A stretch of 11,238 nucleotides of DNA from an uncultured Cellvibrio sp. (GCA_946482385.1 CAMLRI010000024.1:1-11238); one strand, 5' to 3'; positions 1 through 10,234 are shown, counted from the first letter of the stretch. Translations and numbers: made by a program. The notes: generated by a model from the sequence alone, not told the origin.

Positions 1-10
1 GGGTTGTGTT

Positions 11-523
11 GTGTCTCTAACAAAAAAAATGTGCGCATTGGTACTTCTGACTTTGTTGCCAGTGTTTGCCTGGGCTCAGGGCAAGGTTGTTACTTTGGAT
101 ACGCGCGCTGCGGTAATGAGTACGGCAGTGGCCAAGGCCAAAATGGAAAAACTGCAAAAGAACCCAGATTTTGCTGCTGCCAAAGCCAAGCGCGAAGGTT
201 TGGAAGCTGATATGCGTGCCCTGCAGGCTTCTTTCCAAAAAGATGGCATGACCTGGAGCGAAGAGAAGCGTGCAGAGTCAGAGAAAAAAATGCAGAGCAT
301 GGGCGCGGAAATGCAGTTCCAAACCAAAAAGCTGAATGCGGAAATGCAGGCTGTTATGCAGGAAGTTATGCAGGAGCTTGGCCCCAAAGTGGATGCGGTT
401 ATCAAGCAGTTGATTGAAGCTGAAAATATTTCGTTAATCGTAGATGCCGGTGCAGTGATTGCAGTTAAGCCAGAGGCGAATATCACCGCCAAAGTAACTG
501 AGCTGTTGAACAAAGCTAAGTAA
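11..523 (+). CDS. skp: Periplasmic chaperone Skp/OmpH family
   Basis: This gene encodes a 170-residue OmpH/Skp-like chaperone, a family that forms trimers holding unfolded outer-membrane proteins in the periplasm on their way to the BAM complex. Residues 1-22 look like a Sec signal peptide: Lys5-Lys6, a Leu/Val/Ala-rich core, then FAWA with likely cleavage before Gln23. The mature part has a short beta-type segment (KVVTLDTRAAV) and then long Lys/Glu/Met/Gln-rich helices (about 40-130) typical of the Skp tentacles, and it ends in a second small hydrophobic segment (ISLIVDAGAVIAV) as in the family. The length is close to the 161 residues of E. coli Skp. The GTG at 11 was chosen because it keeps the two lysines of the signal peptide; an ATG at 29 would remove them. 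Only ten bases precede the gene, so its ribosome site cannot be judged. lpxD follows after 14 bases, the standard arrangement downstream of bamA. Confidence 0.9.
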   Translation: MSLTKKMCALVLLTLLPVFAWAQGKVVTLDTRAAVMSTAVAKAKMEKLQKNPDFAAAKAKREGLEADMRALQASFQKDGMTWSEEKRAESEKKMQSMGAEMQFQTKKLNAEMQAVMQEVMQELGPKVDAVIKQLIEAENISLIVDAGAVIAVKPEANITAKVTELLNKAK

Positions 524-537
524 TTGCGAGACTTATT

Positions 538-1563
538 GTGAAGCGCTCTTACTCGCTGGCTGAATTGGCTACATACCTCAATGCTGAGTTGGTTGGGCCG
601 CCAGATTACGAGATAAGAGCGCTGGCCACACTGCAAACAGCCACAGCACATCAATTAAGCTTTATTGCCAATCCAGCCTATCAAAAGTACCTATCGCAAA
701 CCCAAGCTGGTGCGTTAATCATGCGCCCCGACTTGGCCAATGCTTATACCGGCCATAAGTTGCTGGTCGCTAATCCATATTTGGCCTATGCCCGCGCAAC
801 TTCCCTATTTGCCAATCTGCCCCTGCAACAAGAAGCTATTCACCCCAGCGCTGTAATTGGCGAGGGCTGCGTGCTAGGTTCCGCAGTCAGTATTGGTGCC
901 AACTGCGTACTCGGGCGCGGTGTACACCTGGGTGATGGTGTTAGCATTGGTCCTGGTGCGGTGATTGGCGATGACTGCCATATAGGTCAGGGTACCCGGT
1001 TAGCGGCCAATGTCACTCTCTACCATGGCGTGATCCTGGGGGCGCAATGTTTGCTGCATGCGGGGGCCGTAATAGGTGCCGATGGTTTTGGTTTTGCCCC
1101 ATCGCCCGATGGTTGGGTAAAAATACATCAGTTGGGCACAGTGATTATTGGTGATCGTGTTGAAATTGGTGCGTCCAGCTGTATTGATCGCGGCGCCCTG
1201 GATGATACCCGTATCGATGATGGTGTGATTATCGATAATCTGGTGCAAATCGCTCATAATGTGCGGATTGGAAAAAACACGGCCATTGCCGGCCATACGG
1301 CAATTGCCGGTAGTACCAGTATTGGTGCTAATTGCACCATTGCCGGTGCAGTGGGCATTGTTGGCCATTTGCAGATATGCGATGGCGTACATATCACAGC
1401 CATGACCCTGGTAACCCACTCAATCGACCAACCCGGCTCTTATTCGTCGGGAACCCCTTTGAGTCAAACACGCGACTGGCGCAAAAATGCAGCACGCTTC
1501 CGCCAGTTGGATGCGTTGGCTGATCGCTTGATCAAGCTCGAACGCGATCAAACGACTAAATAA
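538..1563 (+). CDS. lpxD: UDP-3-O-(3-hydroxyacyl)glucosamine N-acyltransferase LpxD
   Basis: LpxD performs the third step of lipid A synthesis in the cytoplasm: it transfers a 3-hydroxyacyl chain from ACP to the 2-amino group of UDP-3-O-acyl-glucosamine. The protein has 341 residues, the usual size. Residues 1-100 form the N-terminal uridine-binding domain ([20 protein letters not shown]). Residues about 101-300 are hexapeptide repeats of the left-handed beta-helix type (for example [10 protein letters not shown]). A C-terminal helix (about 312-338) carries many charged residues. The motif [12 protein letters not shown] places the expected catalytic histidine at His240, matching His239 of E. 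coli. The GTG at 538 is the only start that gives the full N-terminal domain without overlapping skp. Its ribosome site is weak (GCGAG at 526-530). It lies in the same operon as skp and fabZ. Confidence 0.97.
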   Translation: MKRSYSLAELATYLNAELVGPPDYEIRALATLQTATAHQLSFIANPAYQKYLSQTQAGALIMRPDLANAYTGHKLLVANPYLAYARATSLFANLPLQQEAIHPSAVIGEGCVLGSAVSIGANCVLGRGVHLGDGVSIGPGAVIGDDCHIGQGTRLAANVTLYHGVILGAQCLLHAGAVIGADGFGFAPSPDGWVKIHQLGTVIIGDRVEIGASSCIDRGALDDTRIDDGVIIDNLVQIAHNVRIGKNTAIAGHTAIAGSTSIGANCTIAGAVGIVGHLQICDGVHITAMTLVTHSIDQPGSYSSGTPLSQTRDWRKNAARFRQLDALADRLIKLERDQTTK

Positions 1564-1597
1564 ACTATTTCAATTAATTGGCTTGGGGTCTTGGACC

Positions 1598-2035
1598 ATG
1601 ATGGATGTAAACGAAATTCGCGAATATCTTCCGCATCGCTATCCCTTTTTGTTGGTTGATCGCGTGGTGGAACTGGTCGAAGGCGAATCCATAGTTGCGT
1701 ATAAAAATATTACGGTGAATGAAGAAGTGTTCAATGGCCACTTCCCACAGAATCCGGTTTTCCCGGGGGTTATGATTCTTGAGGCTATGGCTCAAGCGTC
1801 GGGTATTCTGGGTTTTAAAACCATGGGTAAAAAACCCGAGGATGGCTCTATTTATTTGTTTGCCGGTGTTGACGATGTGCGCTTCAAGCGCCAGGTTATT
1901 CCCGGCGACCGTTTGCAATTGGAGTCGCGCGTCATTTCCGAAAAACGTGGTATTTGGAAGTTTGAATGCAAAGCCACCGTTGATGGTGTGTTGGCGGCCT
2001 CTGCCACTATTCTTTGCGCTGATCGCAAAGTGTAA
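1598..2035 (+). CDS. fabZ: (3R)-hydroxyacyl-ACP dehydratase FabZ
   Basis: FabZ dehydrates (3R)-hydroxyacyl-ACP to trans-2-enoyl-ACP in type II fatty acid synthesis, and it competes with LpxA and LpxD for the hydroxyacyl-ACP pool. The 145-residue protein has a hot-dog fold signature: [13 protein letters not shown] near the N-terminus, the catalytic histidine in [12 protein letters not shown] (His48) and the catalytic glutamate in MILEAMAQ (Glu62), 14 residues apart as in E. coli. The segment [10 protein letters not shown] is also typical. Two tandem ATG codons at 1598 and 1601 are both possible starts. A G-rich stretch at 1585-1588 lies about nine bases before the first. An in-frame TTG at 1583 would add five residues not seen in the family, so it was not used. 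It sits 34 bases after lpxD and 42 before lpxA. Confidence 0.96.
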   Translation: MMDVNEIREYLPHRYPFLLVDRVVELVEGESIVAYKNITVNEEVFNGHFPQNPVFPGVMILEAMAQASGILGFKTMGKKPEDGSIYLFAGVDDVRFKRQVIPGDRLQLESRVISEKRGIWKFECKATVDGVLAASATILCADRKV

Positions 2036-2077
2036 AAACGGTTTCCCGATAGCATTAAAAAAACGCGAGTAATCACC

Positions 2078-2848
2078 TTGATAGATCCCCACGCCATTAT
2101 CCATCCAGCAGCACGTTTGGCAGCCAATGTAGAAGTTGGCCCATGGACTTATATTGGTCCGGATGTCGAAATTGACGAGGGTACTGTGGTTGCCTCCCAT
2201 GTGGTGATAAAGGGGCCGACCAAGATTGGCAAGCATAACCGTATTTATCAGTTTTCTACGGTGGGTGAAGACACTCCCGATCTGAAATACAAAGGCGAGC
2301 CAACGCGCTTGGTTATTGGCGACCACAATATTATTCGCGAAGGCGTTACTATCCATCGCGGTACCATTCAAGACCGTCACGAAACCACTATTGGCAATCA
2401 CAATTTGCTGATGGCCTATGTTCATATTGGTCACGACAGTGTAATTGGCAATCACTGTATTCTGGTAAACAACGTTGCCCTGGCTGGCCATGTGCATGTA
2501 GACGACTGGGCTATTTTGAGTGGCTACACCCTGGTCCATCAATTTTGCAAAATAGGCGCCCATAGTTTTTCCGGTATGGGCAGTGCAATCGGTAAAGATG
2601 TGCCTGCGTACGTAATGGTCAATGGCAGCCCGGCAGAAGCCAAGAATATCAATGCGGAAGGTTTGCGCCGGCGCGGTTTTAGTAAAGAAGATATAGCTAC
2701 CCTGACCCGCGCCTATAAAACTATTTATCGTCGCGGTTTAACCCTGGATGAGGCTCTGCAGGAATTGCACCCACAGATCGCGGACTGCGCACCGCTGCAA
2801 ACGCTGGTGGATTCGCTTAGGGCATCGACCCGCGGCATAGTGAGATAA
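2078..2848 (+). CDS. lpxA: UDP-N-acetylglucosamine O-acyltransferase LpxA
   Basis: LpxA starts lipid A synthesis by moving a 3-hydroxyacyl chain from ACP to the 3-OH of UDP-GlcNAc. The 256-residue protein has hexapeptide beta-helix repeats from residue 3 to about 185 and a helical C-terminal domain ending in STRGIVR, close to the family ending. The family motifs IYQF, GEPTR, ESVTIHRGT-like REGVTIHRGT and LAGHV are present. His119 in VHIGHD corresponds to catalytic His125 of E. coli. The chain-length position that is Gly173 in E. coli is Met167 here (HSFSGMGSA), as in Pseudomonas aeruginosa, which predicts transfer of a shorter (C10) 3-hydroxy acid. The start is TTG at 2078: translation from it (MIDPHAIIHP) aligns exactly with the E. 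coli N-terminus (MIDKSAFVHP), and no ATG fits. A weak GAG at 2067-2069 is the only ribosome site. Confidence 0.97.
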   Translation: MIDPHAIIHPAARLAANVEVGPWTYIGPDVEIDEGTVVASHVVIKGPTKIGKHNRIYQFSTVGEDTPDLKYKGEPTRLVIGDHNIIREGVTIHRGTIQDRHETTIGNHNLLMAYVHIGHDSVIGNHCILVNNVALAGHVHVDDWAILSGYTLVHQFCKIGAHSFSGMGSAIGKDVPAYVMVNGSPAEAKNINAEGLRRRGFSKEDIATLTRAYKTIYRRGLTLDEALQELHPQIADCAPLQTLVDSLRASTRGIVR

Positions 2849-2860
2849 CCCCCTGTTTAT

Positions 2861-2907
2861 AGCCTTGTGGCTGACCCGCCAGTTTTTTGGGCAACAGCCA
2901 CACCGCT
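2861..2907 (+). other. Long imperfect hairpin between lpxA and lpxB
   Basis: An 8-base perfect inverted repeat, TGTGGCTG at 2866-2873 and CAGCCACA at 2895-2902, can be extended outward by AGC/GCT (2861-2863 with 2905-2907) across a 2x2 internal loop. A CCC/GGG pairing is possible inside. No T-run follows the stem, so it does not look like a strong intrinsic terminator; a processing site or partial attenuator is possible. It sits in the widest gap (114 bases) of the lpx cluster. A TATCAT hexamer at 2908-2913 resembles a -10 box, but no good -35 box accompanies it. Confidence 0.5.
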
Positions 2908-2952
2908 TATCATAAATCGTTATTTCGTTTAATCAGTTTAAAAAGTCACTCT

Positions 2953-2957
2953 GGAGG
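2953..2957 (+). promoter_or_regulatory. Ribosome binding site of lpxB
   Basis: GGAGG lies five bases before the GTG at 2963. This is much stronger than the sites before lpxD and lpxA, and it decides the non-ATG start of lpxB. Confidence 0.8.
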
Positions 2958-2962
2958 GCCTG

Positions 2963-4108
2963 GTGTCTGAACACATACATATAGGTATTGTTGTCGGCGA
3001 GGCTTCGGGCGATATTCTAGGCGCAGCCCTGATTCAGGAATTGCGCCATCATTTTCCCAATGCAGAATTCTCCGGTATTGGCGGCCCGCGTATGTTGGCG
3101 CAGGGGTTTCATTCGTATTTTCCGCAAGACCGCCTGGCGGTGATGGGGCTTATTGAGCCGCTTAAACGTTTGCCGGAATTGCTGCGTATCCGCAAATTTT
3201 TGCGCGAGCATTTTATTGCTAACCCTCCCACGGTTTTTATTGGTATAGATTCACCGGATTTCACTATCCCCCTGGAAGCCTCGCTCAAAGAGCGGGGTAT
3301 TAAAACCGTTCACTATGTCAGCCCATCGGTGTGGGCTTGGCGGCAAAAACGCATTATTAAAATTGCGCGCAGCGTGGATTTAATGCTGACGCTGTTGCCT
3401 TTTGAATCGCGCTTTTACCAAGAGCATGGTGTGCCAGTGGAGTTTGTTGGCCATCACTTGGCAGATGCCATTCCCGAGCAAGTAGACAAACTGGCGGCGC
3501 GGCGTTTGTTGGGTTTGCCGGAAGAGGGGCGCTTGGTGGCACTTTTGCCCGGTAGCCGCAGCAGTGAAGTGGAGCGCATGGCGGAATTGTTTTTGCGCAC
3601 TGCGGTATTTTGTATTGAGCAGGACCCCACATTGCAATTTGTTATTCCTGCGGCTAACTCGGACCGCTATCGCCAGCTGCATATTGCACTAAATGACTTT
3701 GTGGATTTTCCGATCCATTTAATTAATGGCCACTCTCAGGATGCCATGGCCGCCGCCGATGTAGTGTTGCTGGCATCGGGTACTGTGACCTTGGAAGCTT
3801 TGCTGTTGAAAAAGCCAATGGTGGTTGCTTACCGCATGGCGCCTTTGACCTTCAAGATTTTATCTTGGTTGGTTAAAACCCCGTTTGTTTCCCTGCCTAA
3901 TTTGCTGGCGCAGAAAATGCTGGTGCCAGAGTTGCTGCAAGATAAAGCAACACCCGAGGCGCTAAGTGCCGCAATTATGAATTATTTTGAAAACCCAGAG
4001 CAGGCGCAGCAGCTGAGTAATACCTTTGCCGATATGCATCGCGAATTAAAACGCAATGCCAGCGCGCGCGCCGCCGAAGCCATTGCCAAACTGATCAATC
4101 GGGAATAG
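2963..4108 (+). CDS. lpxB: Lipid-A-disaccharide synthase LpxB
   Basis: LpxB (glycosyltransferase family 19, GT-B fold) joins UDP-2,3-diacylglucosamine and lipid X into the tetra-acyl disaccharide 1-phosphate at the inner face of the cytoplasmic membrane. The 381-residue length matches the family. Visible motifs in order are VGEASGD (11-17), GIGGPRM (38-44), GIDSPDF (94-100, with the conserved aspartates), SPSVWAWR (120-127), [11 protein letters not shown] (195-205), [10 protein letters not shown] (272-281) and SLPNLLA (310-316). The family is membrane-associated through hydrophobic surface patches, and no transmembrane span is evident. The GTG start has a GGAGG site five bases upstream. The 114-base gap from lpxA, with a hairpin, contrasts with the 5-base gap to rnhB, so lpxB and rnhB are probably translated from one transcript. 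Confidence 0.97.
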   Translation: MSEHIHIGIVVGEASGDILGAALIQELRHHFPNAEFSGIGGPRMLAQGFHSYFPQDRLAVMGLIEPLKRLPELLRIRKFLREHFIANPPTVFIGIDSPDFTIPLEASLKERGIKTVHYVSPSVWAWRQKRIIKIARSVDLMLTLLPFESRFYQEHGVPVEFVGHHLADAIPEQVDKLAARRLLGLPEEGRLVALLPGSRSSEVERMAELFLRTAVFCIEQDPTLQFVIPAANSDRYRQLHIALNDFVDFPIHLINGHSQDAMAAADVVLLASGTVTLEALLLKKPMVVAYRMAPLTFKILSWLVKTPFVSLPNLLAQKMLVPELLQDKATPEALSAAIMNYFENPEQAQQLSNTFADMHRELKRNASARAAEAIAKLINRE

Positions 4109-4113
4109 CACCT

Positions 4114-4728
4114 ATGACTATGCTGGAGCCCTTTATCAGTATTTATCAAGGCCATTTGCTGGCGGGCTGTGATGAAGTAGGGCGTGGCCCGCTTGCCGGC
4201 GATGTGGTTGCCGCTGCAGTGATACTCGATCCGGCACAACCTATATCCGGCTTGGATGATTCGAAAAAACTCAGCGAAAAAAAACGCGAGCAGTTGTTTG
4301 CTGAAATCCAGCAAAAAGCCTTGAGCTGGTGTATTGCCCGCGCCAGCGTGGCGGAAATCGATCGGCTGAATATTCTGCAGGCCAGTTTGCTGGCGATGAC
4401 CCGCGCGGTGCAGGGGCTGCATATCCAACCGGAACATGTATTAGTCGATGGCAACAAATTACCCAAGTGGCCATATTCTGCCGAAGCCGTAATAAAAGGC
4501 GATAGCCGCGTGGCGGCAATTAGTGCGGCGTCTATTTTGGCCAAGGTGACGCGCGACCGCGAAATGATTTTGCTGGATAAAACCTACCCCGGCTACGGTT
4601 TTGCCGAACATAAAGGCTACCCGACCAAAGTGCATTTGGATGCATTGGATAAGCTCGGCATCACTCCTATTCATCGCAGCTCTTATGGGCCTGTCAAGGC
4701 CAAGCTGGAGCAGTTGACCCTGTTTTAA
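4114..4728 (+). CDS. rnhB: Ribonuclease HII
   Basis: RNase HII cuts RNA in RNA/DNA hybrids and starts removal of single ribonucleotides from DNA. The 204-residue protein shows the family signature [11 protein letters not shown] with Asp20 and Glu21, VDGNKLP with Asp112, KGD with Asp130, and the segment [17 protein letters not shown] (136-151). This gives the four acidic residues of the active site. HKGYPTKVH and HRSSYGPVK close the catalytic domain. The last five residues are QLTLF (200-204), matching the consensus of bacterial sliding-clamp-binding peptides. The start at 4114 lies five bases after lpxB; a second in-frame ATG at 4120 is possible. dnaE begins 17 bases after the stop. Confidence 0.96.
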   Translation: MTMLEPFISIYQGHLLAGCDEVGRGPLAGDVVAAAVILDPAQPISGLDDSKKLSEKKREQLFAEIQQKALSWCIARASVAEIDRLNILQASLLAMTRAVQGLHIQPEHVLVDGNKLPKWPYSAEAVIKGDSRVAAISAASILAKVTRDREMILLDKTYPGYGFAEHKGYPTKVHLDALDKLGITPIHRSSYGPVKAKLEQLTLF

Positions 4729-4745
4729 TTCTGGAGAAAGGCACT

Positions 4746-8270
<3,525 letters not shown>

Positions 8271-8279
<9 letters not shown>

Positions 8280-8304
8280 AATTTATGGTGTTAAGCATTT
8301 TTTT
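8271..8304 (+). terminator. Weak possible terminator after dnaE
   Basis: GCTTA at 8271-8275 can pair with TAAGC at 8292-8296, and a run of seven T follows at 8298-8304. The stem is only five base pairs with a 16-base loop and overlaps the dnaE stop codon, so this is a marginal candidate. The rest of the spacer up to 8406 is otherwise featureless apart from TGGCGATG occurring twice near 8337 and 8351. A promoter for the CBS gene would have to lie here, but no convincing -35/-10 pair was found. Confidence 0.2.
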
Positions 8305-8406
8305 GTATAGATAAACACAATCTAAAAACCTCCATTTGGCGATGATTCTGGCGATGCGCTCTGTGATCCATGGGGCTACACTCAGAAAACAAGGGGCTAA
8401 TAATGC

Positions 8407-8411
8407 GGAGG
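8407..8411 (+). promoter_or_regulatory. Ribosome binding site of the CBS-domain gene
   Basis: A consensus GGAGG stands seven bases before the ATG at 8419. It fixes the start and is one of the best translation signals in the window. Confidence 0.85.
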
Positions 8412-8418
8412 AAACACC

Positions 8419-8874
8419 ATGTCATCCATACTTGTGAAAGATTACATGCAGGCTAACTTCCAGGCGATACAGGCAGATGCCAGTGTGCGCGAACTGGTGG
8501 AGTGCCTGCTCAAATGGAATGTCACCGGGGTGCCGGTTGTTGATGCGGATATGCAGGTGATTGGCTTTGTGTCGGAGCAGGACTGCATGAAGGAAATGCT
8601 CAACAGCGCTTTTTACGCCGAGGATTCCGCCCAGGTGAGCAGCATCATGCGGCGCGACGTACTCACCGTAACGCCCACCACCAGTATTCTGGAATTGGCC
8701 GAAGTTATGCAGGGCCATAAGCCTAAAAACTACCCCGTGGTGGATAACGGCAAATTGGTAGGGCTGATTAATCGCCGCCACATTTTGCGCGCCCTGCACG
8801 ACAACAACAGCACCTATTTTGCCCACCACACCAGCAAACCCCAGAGCAATATTTTGGCGCGCCCTTATTTGTAA
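8419..8874 (+). CDS. Small protein of two CBS domains (Bateman module)
   Basis: The 151-residue protein is almost entirely a pair of CBS domains. The first (about 5-60) contains VKDYM and TGVPVVDADMQVIGFVSEQD. The second (about 74-128) contains VSSIMRRDVLTVTPTTS and YPVVDNGKLVGLINRRHIL. CBS pairs generally bind adenine nucleotides (AMP, ATP, SAM, c-di-AMP in different families) and regulate a partner. No catalytic or DNA-binding domain, signal peptide or membrane span is attached, so it would act as a free cytoplasmic sensor or modulator. The tail (about 130-151, with HHTSK and ILARPYL) is not part of a known domain that I recognise. It lies between dnaE and accA with 139 bases before and 236 after, so it may be a separate transcription unit. 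Its ligand and partner are unknown. Confidence 0.9.
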   Translation: MSSILVKDYMQANFQAIQADASVRELVECLLKWNVTGVPVVDADMQVIGFVSEQDCMKEMLNSAFYAEDSAQVSSIMRRDVLTVTPTTSILELAEVMQGHKPKNYPVVDNGKLVGLINRRHILRALHDNNSTYFAHHTSKPQSNILARPYL

Positions 8875-8918
8875 TATCTTTGCGCGCCTCTGGCAGACTG
8901 CTGTTCCTTTCTTGATGT

Positions 8919-8946
8919 GATCCGCGTCCTTTGGCGGCGCGGAATC
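8919..8946 (+). other. GC-rich hairpin downstream of the CBS gene
   Basis: GATCCGCG at 8919-8926 can pair with CGCGGAATC at 8938-8946 with one bulged A, around an 11-base loop. No T-run follows. It may act together with the next hairpin at the 3' end of the CBS transcript. Confidence 0.4.
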
Positions 8947-8962
8947 TTCATCGAAAAGATTT

Positions 8963-8989
8963 GAAAAGGTCGACTAAAGCGACCTTTTC
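8963..8989 (+). terminator. Probable terminator hairpin after the CBS gene
   Basis: GAAAAGGTCG (8963-8972) and CGACCTTTTC (8980-8989) form a perfect 10-base-pair stem with a 7-base loop. The A-run on one side and the T-run on the other suggest terminator activity, although the T-run is only four bases and lies inside the stem. It lies about 90 bases after the CBS stop and separates it from accA. Confidence 0.6.
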
Positions 8990-9015
8990 GCGTAAGGTAG
9001 CCACCCAATCCTGTG

Positions 9016-9050
9016 CCACCCCCGCGCCTTTGTGGCTGCCTGCGGGGTGG
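9016..9050 (+). other. Stem-loop upstream of accA
   Basis: CCACCCCCGC (9016-9025) pairs with GCGGGGTGG (9042-9050), giving nine base pairs with one bulged C and a 16-base loop. TGTG (9012-9015) and CACA (9055-9058) can extend it across an ATAA bulge. It ends about 60 bases before the accA start and could be a 5' leader structure if transcription starts upstream of it. Its function is unknown. Confidence 0.45.
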
Positions 9051-9090
9051 ATAACACATCAACCCAATAAGATCGCCGGTAGTCTTCTAC

Positions 9091-9104
9091 CTCTTAATTA
9101 AGAG
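9091..9104. promoter_or_regulatory. 14-base perfect palindrome overlapping the accA ribosome site
   Basis: CTCTTAATTAAGAG is a perfect 7+7 palindrome with no spacer. Its right arm supplies the only purine-rich ribosome site (AAGAG) before the accA ATG at 9111. Without a loop it is more likely a protein-binding DNA site than an RNA hairpin, but no binding protein can be named from the sequence. Confidence 0.35.
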
Positions 9105-9110
9105 CCTGAT

Positions 9111-10058
9111 ATGAATCTGAATTTTCTGGATTTTGAACAGCCGATTGCCGAGTTGGAAGGCAAGATTGAAGAACTGCAACTGGTCGGTAATAACACGGAT
9201 GTCAACCTTGCTGACGAAATCGCCAAGTTGCGCGAAAAAAGTACCAAGCTGACCGAAAGCATCTACAGCAAACTTACCGCTTGGGACATCGTCAAGGTGG
9301 CGCGCCACCCGCAGCGCCCCTATGCCTCTGACTATATTTCCCGCGTATTTACCGATTTTGACGAGCTTCACGGCGACCGCCACTTCGGCGACGACAAAGC
9401 CATTATTGGCGGTGTTGCGCGTTTGGATGGCAAACCAGTGATGGTCATTGGTGAAGAAAAGGGCCGCACCGTACACGAAAAAGTGATGCGCAATTTTGGT
9501 ATGCCGCGCCCCGAAGGCTATCGCAAAGCCCTGCGTTTAATGGAGATGGCCGAGCGCTTCAAACTGCCGGTACTGACCCTGATCGACACCCCCGGTGCCT
9601 ACCCGGGTATTGATTCCGAAGAGCGCGGTATTTCTGAGTCCATCGCCCAGAATCTGGCGGTAATGTCGCGTTTGCGCACCCCGATTGTGTGCACCGTGAT
9701 TGGCGAAGGCTCTTCCGGTGGCGCCCTGGCCATTGGTGTGGGCGATCACCTCAACATGCTGCAGTATTCCACTTACTTTGTTATCTCCCCCGAAGGCTGC
9801 GCCAACATTATTTGGAAGACAGTGGCCAAGGCACCGGAAGCGGCCCAGGCTATGGGGGTAACCTCTAAAGTGCTGCAAGACCTGGGTATCGTGGATGAAA
9901 CCATTCCCGAACCCCTGGGCGGCGCCCACCGCAATGTGGACGAGATGGCGAAAAAGCTGCAAGAGCGCTTGGCTGCCCAAGTCGACCAACTCAGCCGCGA
10001 ACCTATAGATGCCCTGTTGGAACGCCGCTACCAGCGCTTGATGAGCTACGGTAACTAA
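9111..10058 (+). CDS. accA: Acetyl-CoA carboxylase carboxyltransferase subunit alpha
   Basis: AccA with AccD transfers the carboxyl group from carboxybiotin (on AccB) to acetyl-CoA, giving malonyl-CoA, the first committed step of fatty acid synthesis in the cytoplasm. The protein has 315 residues (E. coli 319). The N-terminal helical part (1-60) starts with [19 protein letters not shown]. The crotonase-fold core carries HGDRHFGDD (87-95), [18 protein letters not shown] (127-144), [16 protein letters not shown] (158-173) and [15 protein letters not shown] (198-212), where the glycines form the oxyanion hole. [10 protein letters not shown] and [10 protein letters not shown] are C-terminal hallmarks. 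The ATG at 9111 gives the expected N-terminus. It is preceded by a 236-base spacer with hairpins and followed by a strong terminator, so it is probably transcribed on its own or from weak read-through. FabZ upstream belongs to the same pathway. Confidence 0.98.
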   Translation: MNLNFLDFEQPIAELEGKIEELQLVGNNTDVNLADEIAKLREKSTKLTESIYSKLTAWDIVKVARHPQRPYASDYISRVFTDFDELHGDRHFGDDKAIIGGVARLDGKPVMVIGEEKGRTVHEKVMRNFGMPRPEGYRKALRLMEMAERFKLPVLTLIDTPGAYPGIDSEERGISESIAQNLAVMSRLRTPIVCTVIGEGSSGGALAIGVGDHLNMLQYSTYFVISPEGCANIIWKTVAKAPEAAQAMGVTSKVLQDLGIVDETIPEPLGGAHRNVDEMAKKLQERLAAQVDQLSREPIDALLERRYQRLMSYGN

Positions 10059-10085
10059 CGACCGGGCCAGTGTCGGCGTTACAGC

Positions 10086-10111
10086 CGCCACTTAAAAACG
10101 CCACTTAAAAA
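10086..10111 (+). repeat. Perfect 13-base tandem duplication before the accA terminator
   Basis: The unit CGCCACTTAAAAA occurs at 10086-10098 and again directly at 10099-10111. The second copy supplies the A-run on the upstream side of the terminator stem. It looks like a recent slippage duplication. Confidence 0.85.
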
Positions 10112-10138
10112 ACCGCCGCTAACACCGGCGGTTTTTTT
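10107..10138 (+). terminator. Intrinsic terminator of accA
   Basis: CCGCCG (10113-10118) and CGGCGG (10126-10131) form the GC-rich core around the loop CTAACAC. The stem extends by six A-T pairs, and a run of seven T follows at 10132-10138. This is a textbook Rho-independent terminator about 50 bases after the accA stop. The A-run on the other side would let it work in the reverse direction as well. Confidence 0.92.
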
Positions 10139-10190
10139 ATGGGTTGAATTTGGCAAGGCCAGGGCGGGATTGCGTTTTGCTAAGTTATGG

Positions 10191-10234
10191 TTAAATATAC
10201 CTTATGTTCATATGTTTTATATGTAAAATAAATT
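10191..10234. promoter_or_regulatory. AT-rich putative control region upstream of the IclR-type gene
   Basis: After the GC-balanced terminator the DNA becomes strongly AT-rich. TATGT occurs at 10203, 10211 and 10220 (spacing 8 and 9), and CATATG forms a small palindrome. TAAAAT at 10224-10229 matches five of six -10 box positions, but the sequence 16-18 bases upstream is a poor -35 box. IclR-family proteins often control their own promoter, so a binding site here is plausible but not shown. Confidence 0.35.

Noticed and set aside
76..654. Reverse-strand open frame of 192 codons opposite skp and the start of lpxD
   Set aside because: It is a shadow of the real genes: no ribosome site, Ser/Ala/Ile-rich low-information protein, and it spans a gene junction.
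838..1437. Internal repetitive pattern of lpxD as a DNA repeat element
   Set aside because: The periodicity comes from hexapeptide repeats of the encoded beta-helix, and the same holds in lpxA; it is not a separate repeat.
1583..1597. Upstream TTG start for fabZ
   Set aside because: It adds five residues not seen in FabZ proteins, while ATG codons at 1598 and 1601 have suitable upstream purines and give the usual N-terminus.
1574..2563. A long reverse-strand open frame of 329 codons opposite fabZ and lpxA
   Set aside because: It lies antisense to two clear genes with recognised motifs, its composition reflects reversed hexapeptide-repeat codons, and it shows no family features.
8280..8418. 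Promoter for the CBS gene
   Set aside because: No -35/-10 pair of acceptable match and spacing was found by eye, although a promoter may still exist.
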